The notes below the pieces were generated by a model, which saw only the letters and a list, made by a program, of their open reading frames with translations, searched no databases and was not told the origin of the DNA. From Eimeria necatrix (lineage: Eukaryota > Apicomplexa > Conoidasida > Eucoccidiorida > Eimeriidae): DNA of 56,269 bases. The DNA lies in contig NW_013654601.1 of assembly GCF_000499385.1 (NCBI RefSeq), positions 62,501-118,769 on the forward strand, written 5' to 3'. Shown in pieces: positions 9,012-20,900 of this stretch. How positions within the stretch are numbered: the first letter of the stretch is position 1; every line of letters starts with the position of its first letter. A program made the position numbers and the translations under genes.

Positions 9012-11483
9012 ATGGCAGACAAAGAAACAGAAACCCAGGCCCCAGCCCAAACGGCTGAGGATGATGAGGTAGCAAACCTAGAGCAAGAGGTCACAGAGGG
9101 AAACTGGACTCGCCCGGAGGTAAACCCAAACACCAAACCCTAAGCCCTAAACCCTAAACCCTAGCAGCTGCGTGCAGCCCCCCAGGACTCCTTCCTGGGT
9201 CTGCTTGCACACTAGGGAGCCTTTAGGCCTGCGCCTAAAATCGAGCTGGGGGGCCCCCGCGGGGCCCCTTTGTGGGGCCCTCTTCATTTACTTTTCTGGA
9301 AGATAGGCAGCAAATTGAGGCTCTATTCATTCCTCAGCAGCAGCAGCTGCTGCTGCTGCTGCTGCAGCCGATTGGTGGTGTGGAGGAGTTTGCGGTGTCT
9401 GTACACTTGGATATATGTTTCTCCTGAAGTTGTATACTCTGTTTTCCTGTGTCTCTCGTTGAAAGGTGTAGGCTTTAGCTGTATTGACACATGTGCTGCT
9501 GCTGGTCCTATTGCTGCGACTATTGCTGCTGCTGCTGCTGCTGCTGCAGTTAGTTAAAGCTAGAGCTTAAACGCTAAAGGCTGGCTTTCGTGCTGAAGTG
9601 CAGCGGCGCCTTGTCTTCGCAGCTGCAGGGCCGGCACCTGTTTACTTCCTCTTGTTTGCCATTATAGAACTGGGGAGTTCGGCTTTAGTTTCAGGATTTA
9701 GGGTTTAGGGTTTAGGGTTTAGGGTTTAGGTTTGGGCTGTAGGTTTTAGGATCGGGTGCGTAAGCAGCTGTCTCAGTGTTCGGAATGGGCCTGCTGCTCA
9801 TAGTTTGGTGGTTTTCCGGCGCTGCAGCCTTTTTGTGCTTTTTGTTTAATTCAAATATGCAAAAAGCCATTCGAAAAGTGCATGCATGCATCTGAATTTG
9901 GGGCTTTTTTTTCGCTTCTTTGCCTCCGCTTTGTTCCACAGAAAGTGCCAGTCTTCTCAGTGTTCCTATTTGCACTTTTTTTCCATTTTTGTTTCCCGAG
10001 TACCCGAAAAATATCATTGTTGCTTCCTTTTTGGTTTCTGCATTTCCTGAAATGCAGAAATCAAAAACTTTCATCAACGAAACGGATTCTATTTGGTTTT
10101 TGCAGGTCGAAGTGCACGAAGTCAAAGTGGAAACGGGAGAAGAAAGCGAAGACACTTTTTGGAAGTGCCGTTCAAAGCTGTACAGGTGGGCTGCTGGAGG
10201 CGAGTGGAAAGAGCGGGGCCTGGGCGAGGCGAAGCTGCTGCAGCACAAGGAAACTAAAAAGATCCGATTTCTTCTGCGCCAGGAGAAGACCCTTAAGATT
10301 GTTGCCAACCACTACGGTGAGAAGCTCCAGCTGCTGCTGCTGCTGCTGCAGCTGCTGCTACAGCTGCAGCTGCTGTCGCAGCTGCTGCTGCTGCTACAGC
10401 TGCAGCTGCTGCTGCAGCTGTTGCTGCATCTGCTGTTGCTGCTGCTGTTGCTGCTGCAGCTGCTTGCTGCTTTTGCTGCCGCTCTCTTTGCCTTCTTTCT
10501 GTCTACTTTCGCGTTTCCTGCATCTGTGGAGCTATCCAGTGATTGCATTTTGCAATTAGTGCATCTACTAATGTGCTTGCAAATCGGAAATCTGATCTGC
10601 TTTTGATTTCAGTTGTGGATACCTATTAGAGAGTTCATCATATGCTTTCCACGCGTTGATCTTTCTATTCCTTACCCACGCAGCAAATGGCTGTACATGC
10701 ACTCGTGTTTTAATGTTGGCTATTTATTTATCATTTTTATTCAAGCAAATGATTCGCTTTCTTATTCACTGCTGCCAAGGAGGCCACAACTGAGCGAAGA
10801 CGTTAGCATTTCCATCGAAACTTTCTGCATTTTGTTTCGCGATCCGAAATGTTTATTCGAATTCTTTTTATTTTTCTCAATATTTGTGTTAATTGTGCAT
10901 TTTTTTCTTTTTCCAGTGGTGGCGACTGACGTTTACTGCAAGCTGACACCCAACGTCAGCTCCGAAAAGATATGGGTCTGGACGGTGATGGATTTCGCTG
11001 AGGGGGAGTTGAAAAATGAGCAATTTGCTCTAAAGTTTGGTCAAGTTGAACGTAAGATTCTCCATTTCAAATTGAAAATTCACTTGCTTTCACGGTTATT
11101 CTACTGTGGGCAGCTGGGTTTCTTTCTGGTATAGACGGATTTGGCCTGTTTTTGGAGTTTCTGAACGGGGAATATGAATTCATTAGAGCGTATGGCTGGG
11201 GGGTCTATTCTCAAGACTCAGGATTTAGGTCTTGGTGCTTGTTTGCGCAGAGGCGAAGGAGTTTAAGGAGAAGTTTGAGGAAGCTGCCGCCATTAATTCG
11301 AAGCTGTTCGGCATTGGCGATTCGGCGAAGGAGGGAGAGAAAACAGAAGAAAAAGAAGCCGAAAAAAGCAGCGAAAGCAAAGATGAGGAGACAAAGAAGG
11401 AAACCGAAGCGGCTGCAGCTAAGACAGAGGCAGCAGCAGAAGTGGCGAAAGACAAGGCTGAATCAAAGACAGAGAATGCGTGA
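9012..11483 (+). CDS. RANBP1: Ran-binding protein 1 (RanBP1)
   Basis: Four exons in phase: 9012-9119, 10106-10316, 10917-11051 and 11251-11483, giving 228 residues. Residues 37 to about 160 form one Ran-binding (PH-fold) domain: FWKCRSKLYRW, then WKERGLGEAKLLQH, KKIRFLLRQEKTLKIVANHY, and WVWTVMDFAEGEL followed by FALKFG and AKEFKEKFEEA. The N-terminus is acidic and the C-terminus a Lys/Glu/Ala-rich tail. RanBP1 binds Ran-GTP in the cytoplasm and helps RanGAP hydrolyse GTP, releasing exportins after nuclear export. The size and single domain match RanBP1 and not RanBP2. The start ATG follows an AAA context, with no earlier in-frame candidate needed. Intron 1 is about 1 kb and full of telomere-like and CAG repeats; intron 2 opens with a GCT run soon after the donor. 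Confidence 0.93.
9690..9732 (+). repeat. TTTAGGG array inside RanBP1 intron 1
   Basis: About five TTTAGGG heptamers with the G-rich strand on the + strand, opposite in orientation to the AAACCCT array at 9134-9163 at the other end of the same intron. The intron also holds GCT runs at 9340-9365 and 9520-9548 and a TGCATGCATGCAT run near 9880. Confidence 0.85.
10327..10465. repeat. GCT/CAG tract at start of RanBP1 intron 2
   Basis: A run of GCT with interspersed CAG and GTT begins about 10 bases after the GTGAGA donor at 10317. It leaves long open frames on both strands (poly-Leu or poly-Ser), which are shadows because the RanBP1 reading continues cleanly at 10917. Confidence 0.8.
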
Positions 11484-13046
11484 CTGCAACATTTATGATA
11501 GCCATCCTAATTACAGTTGTAGTTAGTATTTGTACCTCTATGATGCTGCTTTGGACCCGTCGCGTTCGCCGCTAAACAAAACTTAGACGCTGAACCGTTC
11601 ATCCTGACCTCCACAGGTTCGTTGCGCGGTTTTCGTTGTTAACGCTTCCATTCCCAAATTTAAAAAATTAAATTTAAACAAATAAAGGAGAAATAGGATG
11701 TGATATTCTTCTGAGGGACAGAAGAGAGCGCGCGGGGTGCTTGCACCTGGCGCGTCCCAGATCATCAATTGTTTATATTTCTTAATGATTATTAATACTA
11801 GTAATATTATTATTGTTATTTGCATCTAATGTAATTACCTAGGCAACTATTCCTTCACTTCCACAACTTCCGCTGAAGTTTATCTTTCTTTACCCAATGA
11901 ATAAATGCGCGCAGTGTCTTTACTGTGGGAAGACAGCACTGCATTTTGACTGTGTAATAAGTGAGTCACACTTAATTATTCGTGGTCTGCTAGCTAGGCC
12001 AGGCGACTAGCGCCAGCTAGGCAATCGTAGATATTCAAAATGGTTCAAGCACCCTTGCGACTTGCAGTTGAGCACAAAGGCGTTTTCTTGAGTAGATGAG
12101 AAAAACTCTTTAAACATATGCAGCACCATTCTTGGCTACGACACATCAATCAGACAGAGTGGGATGGGCTATTGACTCACAACTTCGTTGGAGAAAATGG
12201 TGATGCTCAGTATGAGTCGACTCCCCCAGTGTTGATCACCCACACCTTAATATGCAGATAGGGAACTGACACAGCTAAATATTTTGAGGGCGCCCGAGCT
12301 GTTTCTGTCCTTCAGGACAGTGGCCTTTAGTTGTGACACTGACTAGACAAGCTAAATCCACAACTGAAGGTGTAGCTAAACGGAGTAAGTAGGTGACATC
12401 GTGCAATTCCGGCAAGTGTAATGCAATGAACTTTAGCAATTCGTCTATAGAGTTCGACTTGTCCGAAATATAGCATGCCGCGATATGATGTGGCATTTGT
12501 TCGGGCAAACCCTGACTTCTGAAAAATAAGCTAAAACACCTAAGTGCAAACTAACAATTTGAATAGATCCTAGATGTGGCATTTAAGATGGATGATGTCA
12601 AGTGAAGTGAGACAAATGTTGCCGAACGAGACGTAGAGAGGAATAGAAGGAAAGATGAGTCCATATGAGAAACGAGAATCAAATCGAAACAGTTTAAATC
12701 TGCACATTTGGAAGGAAGATGAATGCAACATATTACGCACACATTAAAGTAAGCTTGGTGTGGAATGAGTGTTAGTGAAAAAGACGACAAACACGACGCA
12801 AACGGATCAGATGAGACTTTGTAATCTGGAGACACAAAGGATTAGCTCAATACTTTTCCTTTTTTTTCTTAAATTCATTGTATAATCCGTCACAGCACGC
12901 GCATAGCATTGAAACCGACACATAAGATTCCAGAACTGCCGTCAGGGGTCGCGGAACTGTGCGCATTTGGTGGAATTAAAGGATGAGTGAATACGCCCAA
13001 CAGCTCCCGTCTTGTAAATCTATGTTTAGATTCATGTCAACTCCAA
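11484..13046. other. Intergenic region, convergent gene ends
   Basis: Lies between the 3' ends of RanBP1 (+) and the surface-protein gene (-). It is AT-richer, with no triplet runs or telomere-like arrays. Short open frames on the minus strand (12508-12275 and 12835-12551) have no recognisable motif or splice partners. It probably holds both 3' UTRs; no other feature seen. Confidence 0.5.
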
Positions 13047-14395
13047 TTAAATTGAAAAAAGGGACAGAAGGAAACCACCTGCTGCCGCCAGCCCCACCGC
13101 AAGCACCGACGGAGCAGCAGAGGGTGCAGCGGACGGCCGAGGCTTCTCAGCACTGTTGAGAGGAGATGTTGTCGATGTTGTTGTTGATGATGTCGTTGTT
13201 GATGTTGTTGTTGATGATGTCGTTGTTGATGTTGATGATTCCGAGCCTCCGCCACCGGCTCCTCCTTCTTGTGCCTGTGCTTGTACAACAACACCTCTAC
13301 TCGGAGCGGCTGAGTCTCCCTCAGGGGCCGTACGAGCTAAAATGCTCTCCAGCTCACGCATAGCTTCCTCTTCCGGAGAAAGGTCTTGCTTCTCAGGAAC
13401 AGCAGCAGAAGGTGCAGCAGCGGCAGGTGCAGCAGCAGCAGGTGCAGCAGCAGCAGGTGCAGCAGCAGCAGGTTCAGGAACAGCAGCTGCAGGAACAGCT
13501 GGCTCAGGTGCAGCAGGCACAGAAGCAGGAGGCGCAGGAGGAGCAGGCGCAGCAGCAGCAGCAGGAGCAACAGTGGAGGATTGCGTTGCTGAGTCTGCGT
13601 TAAGTTCTGCTGCTGCTTGAAGAAGTGTCTCTGCTGCTCCAACAATTATGTCATTTCCATCATCAGCCGGCACACTCGAGAGATCTGCAACAGCGCAGCA
13701 GTAGACACTTGAATTGCTTATTTAATTGAAAAGAAAATTGCACTCGCAAAGAAAAAGGCTGTCTAGACAGCACAGTCGTTGAATGCTGCAGCAGCTAAAT
13801 TTCCTGCAGTCGAAACTGTTTCCTTACCCTCCTGTGGCCGCTCAGGCTTAGCCGGTGGCACTTCAGCTCCTTGGTCGGCTCCTGCAGCAGCAAAAATCAC
13901 AATACAAACACAGAATTCTTAAAAGAACCTTGGACTTAAGGGTTTTCATGCTGTTTCTGTTCCTGGTGCTGCTGCCTATGCATAGAAAGCTTTGATTCAG
14001 ATTGTGTGTACACGATGCGGATCAAGGCCCTGTGTAGATGAATACTACCTCTGAAGGCCCGTTAAAACATAGCTCGTAAACAAAAACAACAGTTTCTTTT
14101 GCCCGAACATGTTGGAGGGAAAAAGGAACGGAACTCAGAGAGAGGCAACATAATGGCTCACAGTGGGCCGTCATCACCCCACCGCCACTCCCCCACATAC
14201 TGAGCGCTTGAGAGCGGATGAAGCCAATTGTTTGCAATTTACATTTTAATCGTGAAATGTAGACAAGATTTAGAAACAAATTTGATATAAATTTGTAGTT
14301 GTACCGGTATCAAGGGGAGCCGCCAGAGACAGCTGGTCCTCCATCGCACACAAGGCGCTAGCTGAGAGAGCCACTAAGACGTTGAGGATTCCCAT
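13047..14395 (-). CDS. Ala/Pro-rich, mucin-like GPI-type surface protein
   Basis: Three exons in phase on the minus strand: 14395-14305, 13881-13828 and 13684-13047, giving 260 residues. Exon 1 starts with a signal peptide (MGILNVLVALSASALCA) and exon 2 is Pro/Glu-rich. Exon 3 carries an Ala-Pro repeat coded by GCAGCAGCAGGT-type units (13400-13560), an acidic segment (EKQDLSPEEEAMRELES), a Gly patch, a Ser/Thr block coded by a GATGTTGTTGTT-like repeat (13163-13232) and a hydrophobic C-terminus (SVLAVGLAAAGGFLLSLFSI) typical of GPI addition. The mature part has no cysteine, so it is not a TA4-type SAG. The Ser/Thr block would be a likely O-glycosylation stalk. Function unknown; a surface or secreted role follows from signal and tail only. 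Confidence 0.75.
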
Positions 14396-15594
14396 TTTGA
14401 CAACGGAAACAAATAGAAAAGGGAAAACAACAAATAAAAAAGGAACGTATGCCGATTAATCAGAAAAAAAGTCAAGCAGAGAAGGCCACGAGCAGCACAA
14501 GGTCAACTCTCCGCTACCGAAGGGGACCGGGGTGGCCGGCCCCATGCCCGCTCTGCTCTGAGTTAGAGGGTGCAATGCTTGTGTTGAGGAAACGGGGCAA
14601 AATATATCATTACGACCTAAAATCACTAAAATTGTTGAATTTAAATTCTAATTTGAGGCTCATGTGGTCTTCATCTTATCAGCCGTGCCCAATTTCTGCT
14701 GAGGATCGGGCACTGGTATCGTACCGGCGGCAGCACAGACGGCCAACAACAACATTGGCGTTTCTGATTTTAGTTTTAGTTCTAGTGGAAAACTTTTCAT
14801 ATAACTTAAAGGAGTTGAAAAAACACTCGCAACTGCGCTTTTGATGCAGCTTGCTTACCAGTGAGGCTTAACAGTCCCTCTGCAAGTGCGTGTGCGTGGG
14901 CACATTGAAGGGAGGTGAAATGAAACTTAGGAAAGAAAGTGCACACAAGCAAGGCTTCTTTGTTTCGGTTTATGAGTTATCCGAAGATAATCAGCAAGGC
15001 GGTAGGGGTTAGGCGGGCGCCGCAGCATGCGGTAACAAGCTCAGTGTGAGCTCTTAGGTTGTTTATTTCTTTCTGGAAAATCTGAGCCTGCGTCAATGCT
15101 TACTTGAAAAAAATTTAAACAAACAGCAAAGTGACTCGATGGTACAATAGATGGCCTCAGTAGCAAAGATATCTGTTGTGGATGGCCTGGTGTTCCAGGC
15201 CCCCTTGGGCCCAGTATAATCTGTTCGAGTTTCATTATTCTAGTTACACTGCGAGCATAAGCACTGGAAAAGGCCATGCTAAGATATGAAACTTTTGCTG
15301 AGGTGTGCATGAGAAATTATATCAAACGTGTCTATTAGTCTTTCAAGAGGCCACGGGACCTTTTGCCCAGCCGTGTCTCATGGAACAAACTTGCGCAACA
15401 AACTCTTGCTGGCTAGACTAATCCACGAAAAGGCTACTGCTAGTGAGAAAAAAATACTTGAAATTTGCAGTTAGCTTGACAGAAACCCAAGTGGAAACCA
15501 AAAGGGTTTTGCATATTGTTTACAAACAGCTACAACGTGTCTCGCAGTGATCTAAGCAGCTGAAAGTCAGCAAAAAGTTAGTGGCTTGCCAAGG
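14396..15594. other. Intergenic region upstream of surface-protein gene
   Basis: Between the start of the surface-protein gene and the 3' end of the dynein gene, both on the minus strand. It should hold the promoter of the former and the 3' UTR of the latter. A + strand open frame at 14449-14844 has no motif and is not supported as a gene. No repeats seen. Confidence 0.45.
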
Positions 15595-18500
15595 CTAATC
15601 ACTTGTTTGTAGCACTAAGGCAGTGCCCGACAATATCCAGAATGAAGGGTGCTCGGAGTAAGGAAGCCATGCATCAAACACCCATCCCTCGCCCATGGCG
15701 TTGCGGCGGGCTTGGGTGGCGTAGACTGGAGTGCGCAGCAAGCTACGAACATTCAGGTGGTGAGCCTCGACAGGGACGACTTTAACCAGAGGCATTTCTT
15801 CAAACAGCTTGCGGGGGGTTTGAGGCGCCAAGCGGCCAACAGTGCTGTCCCAGCGAGCGCCCTGTCGCATGCACACAACGGGCACAGAAATCGGTCAACT
15901 TTCGTTGAAAGGCCTTAAATTTTCCTTCCCGAACACAATGACAGCACGTGAAACAAAGCTCGGAAGTCCAAGCTCACTGCTAAAGCCCAAAACAGACAAA
16001 ACTCGGAAAAGTAGAAAAGGGGGTAAGGTAAGGAAATCGTGTTTTGTGTCACCTCAATAAACATTCCTTCGATGTAGGCTCCGTGCTCAAGCGTGCTTTC
16101 AATTTGCCCTGCAGCAGTCTTGTCCGTGACCTCTGTAAAGAGCACTAGCTTGTCTAGGGCCACCTTTTTCTTCCGACTCGTGACTTGAATGAGAGCCGTC
16201 AGCAGCGAATCCGGCGTATGCAGCCCTCCGAGCCAGTAGCAGCTCAACGTTCCCTGAAAGCGCAGAGGGCAGCAAATGCCACGAAAAGATCATACAACTT
16301 GCCAGTTGGAACTGCGTGCCCCTGAAATTATAAACGGCTGGATCCACCTCAGGCTGCAAAGGTTCAGGTTGCAGCCACAGTGAAAAAAGGAAGGCTCGTC
16401 TCGCCTGTTCTATCCAGACGGTGTATTGGTCAATGCGGCGCATCAAGTGGGACAGCCATGAGCCAAGAGGCTTCAGACTAGGAGGTGCAAGCATGCGCCA
16501 TTGCCTGGGCAAGAATCCTGCTTGTAGCGACAGCGCCAATTCATCGAGGTCTCCAGACATCCCAATGTCTCCGCGAAGTGCACGGGAGAGATCGTGCAGG
16601 GACTGAGTCATTGTTTCCGTCAAAAGGTTGAGCCTATCAAGCTCCTGTGTGTCAAAAGTGCCGGACAAACTAAAACTCGTGATCTTTACCCTCTTGTGAG
16701 GTTTCTTATATGGATCTCGGCTTGCTTGTAACTACACAAAATACAAAACTTTCCTGCGTGGGCTCTTTTCCACCGGCGCGTCTAGAGAGGTGCCGCTATG
16801 AGGTATTACATGCTTTGCAACCTGGCTACTCTGAGGCTTCCAGGTGGACCATCTTTCATTAAATATGACCTTTATGCAGCAATAATGAGGTGCTACGTCA
16901 CTAAATATGCGATGATTTGCCGAAAGGAGTTACTACAATAAAAAGAGAAGGAAACATATACATGCTCGAAGAACGATGGTAGACACCTGTGCACGACTGG
17001 GCCTTTCTAAGGTCAGGGCCAAAGGGCTTTTAGGGTTTACCATGCGGTGTATTTGAGTTGCTGGAATATGATTGCGAGAGTGAAACAGCATAGTTACCTG
17101 GGCCAGCACGACTTGCGTGGGCGTGAGTGCTTCCGTCCCAGGGGAAAAGTATAGTCCCCTCTCCGGCATTTTATCAAGTATTTCTGAAATAGTCGCCACT
17201 AGAGCCTCTTCTTTGAGATTACCCACGGCAGAGTCATTACTGTTTCCTGAGTTGTTCGCAATGTTAATCTTCAAAAGTCCAAGCCAGATGCTTTTCGCGT
17301 TGTCGACGAAATAGCTGATTTCGGCGTTGGCGTGAAGTCCAAACACTTCAGGGGTGTTGGTTGCTGGCATGTTCTGCATGCATATGCTCCCGATCAAATG
17401 ATGAACGAATCGCTAAGAATCAGTAGGCTCCCATGCATATAGTCCTACGTTATTGAAAGCAACAGCGTTCGATACAGTCAGCGCTCTTTCTCTGCCTGGT
17501 TGTAGAGGAGCCCAAAGCACACGCTTGAGTGGACTACAGTTCAGGAATGGAAGCTGCAGTCTGCGTCATCGCGCATCGTTTTTTCAGCGAAGCTGTGATC
17601 TAACGCCTATGGGCGTGGTTACCTTGATGAATTCTATGTGGCCGGCAATTGTGCCATCTGCCGGGAGTGTGTAACTAATGGGCGCTTTGGAGAAGCAAAA
17701 CTGGCGGTAGTTATCAAAGACGAATTCTCCCAAGTACTCTTCGAGGTATGTTGCCAAAACCCGCCGGTCGTAGTCATCAGTAACGCGGCCGCCATACATA
17801 GCCTCTCCTATTAGATACCTGAGGGTTTCCCAAGGGATATCCGTTGCAGTCGGCACGGGACGAGTGGCCTGCAGCTCCTCCCCGTGATCTTCAGCCTCTC
17901 CAGGAAGCCAGTTTGGACCCTTCCCAATTTTACTCAAGTACATCTTCACCAGGCTCAAAGATATGGATAAATCGGACTCGTTGAAGTCATAAGGCACATT
18001 CCACCCGATTCTCCCGTATTTACGTCTCTCCTGTGGAGTAAATCGCACTCCACTTTCTCATCGTATTAACGAGGCCTAGGCTTTTCCTAGAAATATTCCA
18101 CTTCGGCTTTGTGGAGCCTCAGCGCCTACCTGGACAACTGCATGGAAGAAGCTTAGCCCGTAGACCAGCGAGGTGTATGCAGGGTGGGTGCACTGCTCAA
18201 ACGCGTCTTCCCGGAAGAGGGAATACGAACTCTGCATGTTTGCTCTTATGCCATCGGGCGGCTCTGTCACGACCTTCAGAGACGCCTGACAAGTTCACAA
18301 CGCATGCACACAATACGTTTGTGAAAAGATAGTCTTTGGGCAGCAACGGTAAGAAATGCGCCAGAACGAAGCCCTACGTAGAAAGGCTTGATAAGACGGC
18401 GTACCTGCAGAATGCTAAGAGGGAAATCTTGCGTTGGCTGGGTTGTCAGCCAAAGTCGGAATCCCTTGTGAGGCTTTTTCATATCTGCACAACAGCATAT

Positions 18501-20900
18501 CACTCCTGAAAGTCTCTTCTAGGCAGTAAAACAAGTTTGAATGAGAATTCTACAGAAGTCTTGTGTGCCTGTCTGCACTTGTCGGCCCTTCGTGCTACTA
18601 ACCTTGCAGTAACTTAGCAAGCGTAGAAAGCCACCCCGGCAGAAGGTGGCAATTCTGTAGCATGATCCAAAGCCCTCGTTGGTATCCCGTCTCCACGAGT
18701 TGTCCTGCTTGATCGCCCATGCCTTGGCCTATGGATAGCGAGCGGAATTTGTTGCCTGCGAGTTTGTTGCATAGCAAGCAAAACAAGGGCGGAACAGTAC
18801 AAATAACCCAAAGCGGCCTCGCAATTACTTGGTTTCTCACATAGGTTCGAGATTTTGGGGTTTATGCTCTGCTTGCCTTTGGCAACGCAACGTACCCGCC
18901 ATGCCGATCGATTCCGCAAGAGCAGAAACAGCAGCATGAGGATTGGCCCCCGGTGACAAAATGAGCAGGATTGGGGAGAATTCGGAAGACTGCGCGTATA
19001 TTTTTGAGTATCTGCAAGCAAAAACAACCTTGAAGGCTGACTCTTGTCGGGCGTACCATGCAGCGTAACTTGGATGTTTTCAAGCATCGTGCGAAGGAGA
19101 AAAGGGTTGTGAGGTGGCCTATTGGTGCTTACTGAAGTGTAGGCGATTGCACGTAGTGTTCATTCAGTCTCCACTGGATAAAATTTTTGATAGCGTTGTG
19201 AACCCGATCAACGCGGAAGATGCGAACAAGAATCAGCTTTTGAAAGGGAGACAACAAACGGTTCCACTTCCCAGGCATATCTGCTTTTTCTGCTGATTCA
19301 TTATCTGCCCAGTTTTTCCATGCCTGTAAGCCTCAATGCACCAGAGAAAATTAGAAGAGATTTCAATGCTATCGACCATGAGAATGGGCTTATCAACTGT
19401 AACTAGTGGCCGCTAGCAGCGTTAATACAATTCGCTGACAAGCACGAGCTAGTCCTTTATAAGCCTTGAAGAGTGAACAGAATTGCTGTCCTACTGCATA
19501 TTGGTAGCCCAGTGGCGAGGCAACAAAATGCTTTTTTTGAAAAGTAAAATCTTCCTTATTCACTCACCTGGTGTTCGGCCAAGACATTTTCCCGAAGTCC
19601 TTTGAATACCGGACTGACTTTGTCAAGCTTGGACAGATCATTCCAGCCACTGTCAGGTATCCAAGCAAGCTCCTCAGGCTTTGGCTCTTCCTCTGAAATA
19701 GTGTTGCTTCCCTTCAAAAAGAAGTCAAGCTCTTCTTCAGGCATCTTTCCATCGTGCCGCATGATCATTGTTGTCAGATGGAACGCGAAAATGAGCCTCT
19801 GGCTTTCAAACAAACCTGACCATACTCAAGTACAGCCGCTTGCCAGTGATACTCCAGCCTGGCTGCTACAAGACTCTAACACAGGAATTATAGTTGTGCC
19901 CAGTGGACTATGGTACAAAAAAGCTAATGCGTTTAATGTTCCTCATAGTCTGTCCTCCCCTTAAGCAACTGTTATCAGTTAATGCGGCATTTACCAAGGC
20001 TGATGTAGTCATAGGAAAGCTGCGTAACTTTGTCCATCAGGCTTTTTAGCCGATTTTCTAATATTCTATCTGGCCGAGCTTCCTTCAAAGCTACTTGGAA
20101 AGTATGTAAAAAGGCATCGAGAGAGTATTCAAGCATGGGTGACAAATTTCTCATCCCATCCATGCTGAAATACACGACGCTCCCTCGCTTGGCAACGCTG
20201 TAAAATTCCTGCCGTTTCTGCAGCAAGCGTAAAACATACACACCTTACTGATTCAGTATTGCTTTCTGGGTTTTGCTACAGCACTGGAGGAAGAAAGAAG
20301 AACTTGCCCGCCCCTTTATTATCGAGAGGCAGAGAATAAGTCAGGCATGCACACCTCTTCTATTTTGGCAGCGGTTGACTTCGCGTCTTCAAGGAATTGC
20401 TCAATCTCCAGAGCCTTTGTTTTCGTGCTTTGAAGAGTCTCGATCAGGTCCTCGTTATCTAAGGGGCTTCCTTTAGAGTGGGCGAGCTCGTGAAGAAGCG
20501 AGTTCTCGAGTTGCTGCAGATATACACGCAGGTTACCACGCCAGTTTATATTTGCGATTAGGTAATCCATGCGTATAGAAGGGGCGCCGAAGTTGAACTA
20601 GGGTTTGATATTTTTACCTTCAGCATCAGGCGGCCGTCGCTCATTCGCTGCACAAGTTCCTGACGCTGGCTTTCTAGCTCTGGTACTTCGTTCCCAACAA
20701 CAGTGGCAAGCATCTGTTCGGCTAGACCGCTCATTGTCACCTGATATATATAACGGCGTAGTACGACTTGTTGAAACGATAGCCCCTAGTACAACAGAGA
20801 TGAACCAGTGGTTATTGCGCTGTTAATATGACAACTAGCCCTCTTCTGCATAGCAGACCTGGTAGTTGATGACGTTCGTCTTGTTCATGATCTCCGGTCC
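15595..20900 (-). other. Dynein AAA6 and C-terminal domain
   Basis: AAA6 starts with the exon around 20900 ([15 protein letters not shown]) and [20 protein letters not shown]. Later exons hold the C-terminal domain: FPLSILQV (about 18430), [19 protein letters not shown] and [20 protein letters not shown] (18048-17640), [20 protein letters not shown] (about 17355), [19 protein letters not shown] (about 16500), [20 protein letters not shown] (about 16240), [10 protein letters not shown], and [11 protein letters not shown] with the terminal [17 protein letters not shown] full C-terminal domain is present, as in axonemal dyneins. Confidence 0.88.

Larger units (their letters stand above)
5419..9163. 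repeat. Interstitial telomere-like arrays (TTTAGGG/AAACCCT)
   Basis: Short arrays of two to five heptamers, the apicomplexan/plant-type telomere unit. AAACCCT orientation: about 5419-5449, 5995-6023, 7291-7320, 8432-8462, 8551-8579, 8648-8709 (scattered) and 9134-9163. TTTAGGG orientation: about 6121-6148, 6293-6320, 6463-6491, 6600-6712 (degenerate), 6967-6995, 7107-7150, 7438-7468 and 8911-8922. The sequence between them is unique or CAG-bearing, with no gene recognised between 5400 and 9011. They are too short and too mixed in orientation to be a chromosome end. Confidence 0.9.

Noticed and set aside
5419..9735. A chromosome end or telomere
   Set aside because: Arrays are only a few units long, face both ways and are followed by normal genes, so they are interstitial.
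9882..10606. Two + strand open frames of about 225 residues through RanBP1 exon 2
   Set aside because: They run from intron 1 through exon 2 into the GCT tract of intron 2. Only 10106-10316 in one frame matches the Ran-binding domain and it splices cleanly to 10917.
12275..12835. Two minus-strand open frames in the convergent intergenic region
   Set aside because: No recognisable domain, no phase-matched splice join and composition like the surrounding AT-richer DNA.
13400..13560. CRISPR-like regular repeat
   Set aside because: The unit is a short GCAGCAGCAGGT coding repeat for Ala-Pro without spacers, in a eukaryotic gene.
14449..14844. 131-residue + strand open frame
   Set aside because: No motif, no splice partners, and it lies just upstream of the surface-protein gene on the other strand; probably chance.
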